A program made the translations under genes and the position numbers. From Paralichthys olivaceus (Eukaryota > Chordata > Actinopteri > Pleuronectiformes > Paralichthyidae): a stretch of DNA of 64,000 nt. Below are positions 60,311 through 64,000 of the stretch, piece by piece. Positions within the stretch are counted from its first letter, which is position 1, and every line of letters begins with the position of its first letter. The stretch covers positions 2,851,001 to 2,915,000 of the forward strand of contig NC_091111.1 in the NCBI RefSeq assembly GCF_024713975.1, written 5' to 3'. The notes under the pieces are model-generated. The model did no database searches. It was not told where the DNA came from and was given only the letters and a program-made list of their open reading frames with translations.

Positions 60311-63300
60311 TGTGGCCATATCCTGTATACAGAACACACACAAGCAGGACAGCATATATTGTGACCTGTACATCAATATAAAGAAAACAATCCACATAGA
60401 AACACAGTGACCCCTGCCATCCGCTTTACCTCCTCTGGTAAATCAAGTAAGGGGATGTGGCCTGGTGCACACTGCACCTCGGACTGTGAGTGTCAACCAG
60501 CAGAGAGGTGAGTGTGAACCCACAGAGGCAGAGTTTGACTTGTGTGTACTGTCGTCCTCTTTAATCTCACAGCTCTGTTGTTTAACTTCTTCTGATTTTG
60601 CTTGTTCACAGTGCGCCCCCCATAGGGAAGCGGCTGAACTGCAGCGACTAATCTGCAGCAAATAAAATCATTGTCAAAACTTTATTTTTCTTGAAAATAT
60701 AAGTGGTTTTTGAAATTATAGGTTTTGAAAGTGCAAGCTTGAGATTGGTTTAAAACCTTAGAAAGCATGAGGAGGGACTCACTGTGAAGAATTATATTAT
60801 TTTATGAGAGCAGGGACGACTCAATGTGGAATCATATCAGCCTTATATAGTGGAGACTGCACACTATTCTCAATTTAAGTGCAGCAATGATTTCATCATA
60901 TTACAGGTAAGTGCTTTCAAATATCACAACAGAGAATGATGCAAATTATGTGACTGGATTATATAACGAGATGGAAATCACAATATCGTCAGTGTCATTG
61001 AATGAAAACCGTGGGTCGGTCTTCAGACACACAATAACTAAAAGACCGAAGAGAAAAAAAGAAAGAGAAGAAAAAACCTTTGCCTACCCAGCAAGGGCCT
61101 GAACATTTGACAATATCATTTCTTTATTCATTATTTATTTATTTGCCTTCTTTTGCAGAGGTGGAAATAACGAGACGTGTCCTGTGAGAACAGTGCCGGC
61201 TCTCCCCGGTGTAATTGGTGCTGGCTTCATTCTGATGTGTCAGTCACCCGCTGCAGTCGACTTATAACTTCATCTGGTGTGGGTGAAACCTCGCAACGGC
61301 ACTTCCCCCTGACAGCCTCTGTTTCACAGCGTTACAGTGGTTCCCTCATCACCAGCAAGGGAGCCACTGTTCACAGCACATACACACCTGCATGTGTCAG
61401 GAGGTAGCCTGCAATGGTCAGTAATGGTTTAAACTATTTAAAAGCAATTACATTTTTCTGCCTTATATTCTATAAAAAAAAGTTAGTTGCGCTTATATAT
61501 TGCACTTACATGGAGCACTTGTAGTTTGAAGCTAATAGATTTACATGATTCTTGCTGTTCTGCATTTGTACTCTATGGTTGAATGCACTTATTGTTTAAT
61601 CACTTTGGATAAAAGTGTCAGCTAAATGATATTTAATGTAATGAAAGTATTCTAAAGGAATAATTCATCATTCTCAAATTAGTTTGAATATGCAAGTTGC
61701 TTTAATATGTGTACTTATATGGGATATTTAAAGATTATACCCCTTCAGCATTTAAAATTAGACTCCCATTTTCCTTGAGTCCCAAGTAGCCACAGGAACA
61801 CTGATTGTTCAAATATAGCCAATAAAGGTAATTTATTTCACATTGAAACAGATTAAAGGATTAAGCTTAAAAATAATAATGTCAGGGGGGACAAAGGCCA
61901 ACATAACAAACAAAACTAAATGGAAAGTGGCTGCCACAGAAAATAAAGAAAACAAACAACAGCTTACCTCCCGCACTAAATCTAACAAGAGTGAACAATT
62001 TAAAAAAAGGGGCAGTACACCCTTATATTAACAAAATGACAAACTCCAGGTTTAACTATGGTTTTGTTATGTGTGGCTGGTTATCGGTTGAAGAGATATT
62101 GATCCTGGTTTGTTACAGACACCATATACACACAGAGAACAAAATATTTCAACAACTGCATCCGTTGAAAAAGTTGAAAAAATGAGACAGTGGATAATAT
62201 CAAAGCCATTGAACAGTTTGAGACTTTGCGTGACAATGCTGATTCCCATAAGTCTCACACACCTCCATGTTAGTTCCACTTTGTTCTCCCACTGACCAGC
62301 TCCATCCTTCACTCCAACACTTGAGGATTAGAAGATTTGCTTACATATTCCCTCTCCCACCCAGACGCTACTAAACAGAGCGTGCAACCTTTCAGTCACA
62401 GGTCTGTCTCTCTAAACCTTACACCACTGCTGCCTGATGGGCTCCTCGTGAGATTCTCTCACAACCCACTCGAACGTCAGTTTTTTGTATGTGTTTTATC
62501 TATATATGTTCATTCATGTTCTCAAGGTGCATAGATCAATTTTGGGAGGGCAATTTAAATGCAGTAGTATCTGTGCCAGAATGTAGACGAACATTAGTGC
62601 CCCTGTAACACTGAGTGACATGCAGGATACGTGGAAAAGTTATGAGAAGGAGACACTTGTTTTGATGAATGATGTGATAGAATTACTTTGAGGTGCTTTA
62701 CTAAGCCTCAGAAGTGCTATCTGGAGTGCATTCCTCAGACAAGTAGTCCATATGGAGCTTTCTTCGGCAGGATACTTCACATTATGACTCCTCAAACATC
62801 AAATTCATCATTTAGTCCGTTTAAGCATACATCAGTTCCACAGAGTGTTAAACATTGGCGAGGTAAAAAGTGTGGAAACCATTGTGCACAGAACATTAAA
62901 CATAACACTAATACAGTGTCATTGGGTGTTCCTGATGAGCTGTAGATAACATTTGGCTGGGCAGATTCTTGGCTTTAGGCCCTTGTTAAGATGAAATATG
63001 TTATATACATAAGAGAGCATATGCCCCAATGAGATTCTCGCTTTTGTCAATTTCTCTTCTCCGGGCAGCTGCTGTGCCCATGCAGTCAAGATTCCCCTTT
63101 CAATTATCACCAGTGTGGACAAAGTATGGTGTGAACAACCTGAACCTGAACGGATAGAATAGCTGCAGCAGTCTCCACAAGCTCTTTGACAAGGTCGCAG
63201 CGTAATCCGTTATTAATTTGTCCCCCTGACAGTAACGTCCTGCGGTCTTACCCCACGATCTCTCATTGGAACAACTCAGTCTCTTGCCAGTCGTGTTTAC

Positions 63301-63614
63301 AGAAATCAGTAGCCAGCAGACAGAGCTGCATGTTAAATCCCCTTATTACAACCTGGAACTTTTGGAGACTGAAAATCCAAAGTACATTTAATTCAAGTGT
63401 GTAGAGGTGAGAAAGTATTGGCGAGGTTCCAACTTCTCTCTTTCCCCTCTTAACTTCTTTCGAGGCCTTAGTTTCTGTATAAATCATCACCAAGTGAAGC
63501 TCTTCTGAGGTAAAGTTTTGTTAACATGTGCTGGGGACTTGTGGCCTGAAGATCGCTGACCTTTATTGTGAAAAGTTCAGTGTGACTTTGTCACAAATTG
63601 TAAGCAGGTGGGTA
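60311..63614. other. Non-coding sequence, no feature recognised
   Basis: Short frames only. No recognisable exon. Confidence 0.4.
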
Positions 63615-64000
63615 AAGCTTATTTGTATTGCACCTTTCACTGATACAAAAAAGTGTTTGAAATAGACAAACATAAACTTTTGACAAACCATCTAAAAAAT
63701 TGCAGGTTAAAATCACAATAACAAATGACGCAGGCACAAAAAGTTCCTAACACAGACAAATGCCAGTAATAAGCAATAAATAAAACAAAGGAGGCCGAAC
63801 AAAAGTCAGTCTGAATAAAAACTTATTCAGCTGCTCCATAAAGACGTCACAGGAGTCTGGAGATAGTGGTAAAGGGAGACCATTCCATAAATTGGGTGCA
63901 ACAGCTTGAAGGGCACAGTCACCTCAGGTTTTATAGTAAGTTCGAGGAACAGCCAGTAATTTTTGTTCACGAGACCTAAGAGCCCCATTGGTCGTATGAG
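63615..64000 (-). repeat. Dispersed repeat running off the window end
   Basis: 'gcttatttgtattgcacctttcac' begins the antisense copy, and 'gaccattccataaattggg' followed by 'gaagggcacagtcacctc' belongs to a common fish interspersed repeat. It continues past 64000. Confidence 0.55.

Overview
The window is vertebrate nuclear DNA, most probably from a ray-finned (percomorph-like) fish. It is AT-rich and dense in CA/TA microsatellites. It holds decayed interspersed repeats of kinds familiar from teleost genomes: hAT and TTAA-type MITEs, a Tc1/mariner remnant, LINE fragments and solo or partial LTRs. There are no operons, bacterial ribosome-binding sites, rRNAs, tRNAs or CRISPR arrays. I recognise no conserved host protein exon, so apart from the array below this looks like intergenic or long-intron sequence.

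The outstanding feature is at 13841-27385: four head-to-tail copies of a unit of about 3.4 kb (3406, 3378, 3358 and about 3401 bp), nearly identical. Each copy carries what looks like a complete small gene on the + strand. It has a CCAAT box, a TATA box, a short 5' leader, a 9-codon first exon ending at a strong GTAAGT donor, a 225-bp intron with a good acceptor, one long second exon and an AATAAA signal about 300 bp past the stop. The predicted proteins (366, 366, 359 and 359 aa after splicing) are Ala/Glu/Leu/Asn-rich and built from 7-residue repeats (21 bp in the DNA), so they should form a long alpha-helical coiled coil. They end in a short cationic, Leu/Trp-rich tail that comes from a 1-nt shift in the same repeat DNA. 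I do not recognise the family. Copy-specific markers show the array grew and was reshuffled by unequal exchange: the 5' halves group 1+2 against 3+4, while the 3' parts group 1+4 against 2+3.

Left of the array (1-13840) there is a hAT-type MITE with perfect 8-bp target duplications (464-728), an antisense dispersed repeat (about 790-1010) and two LTR-type fossils of one family (about 2909-3490, and a solo LTR at 5912-6600 with a perfect 5-bp duplication). It also holds a (CA)n tract, the 3' end of an endonuclease-type LINE in antisense (about 4700-5020), a Tc1/mariner remnant split by an unidentified insertion (11726-12633), and a TTAA-flanked MITE (13452-13841) that touches the first array unit.

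Right of the array (27386-64000) are an LTR-like remnant beside the array (about 27450-27823), a related one at about 43015-43446, LINE fragments at about 52680-52980 and 55080-55570, and several copies of widespread teleost repeats. Long stretches between them show no coding signal. A few have the look of conserved non-coding elements, but only alignment could show that. Nothing ties the flanking repeats into a pathway; the genes that plausibly act together are the four array copies.
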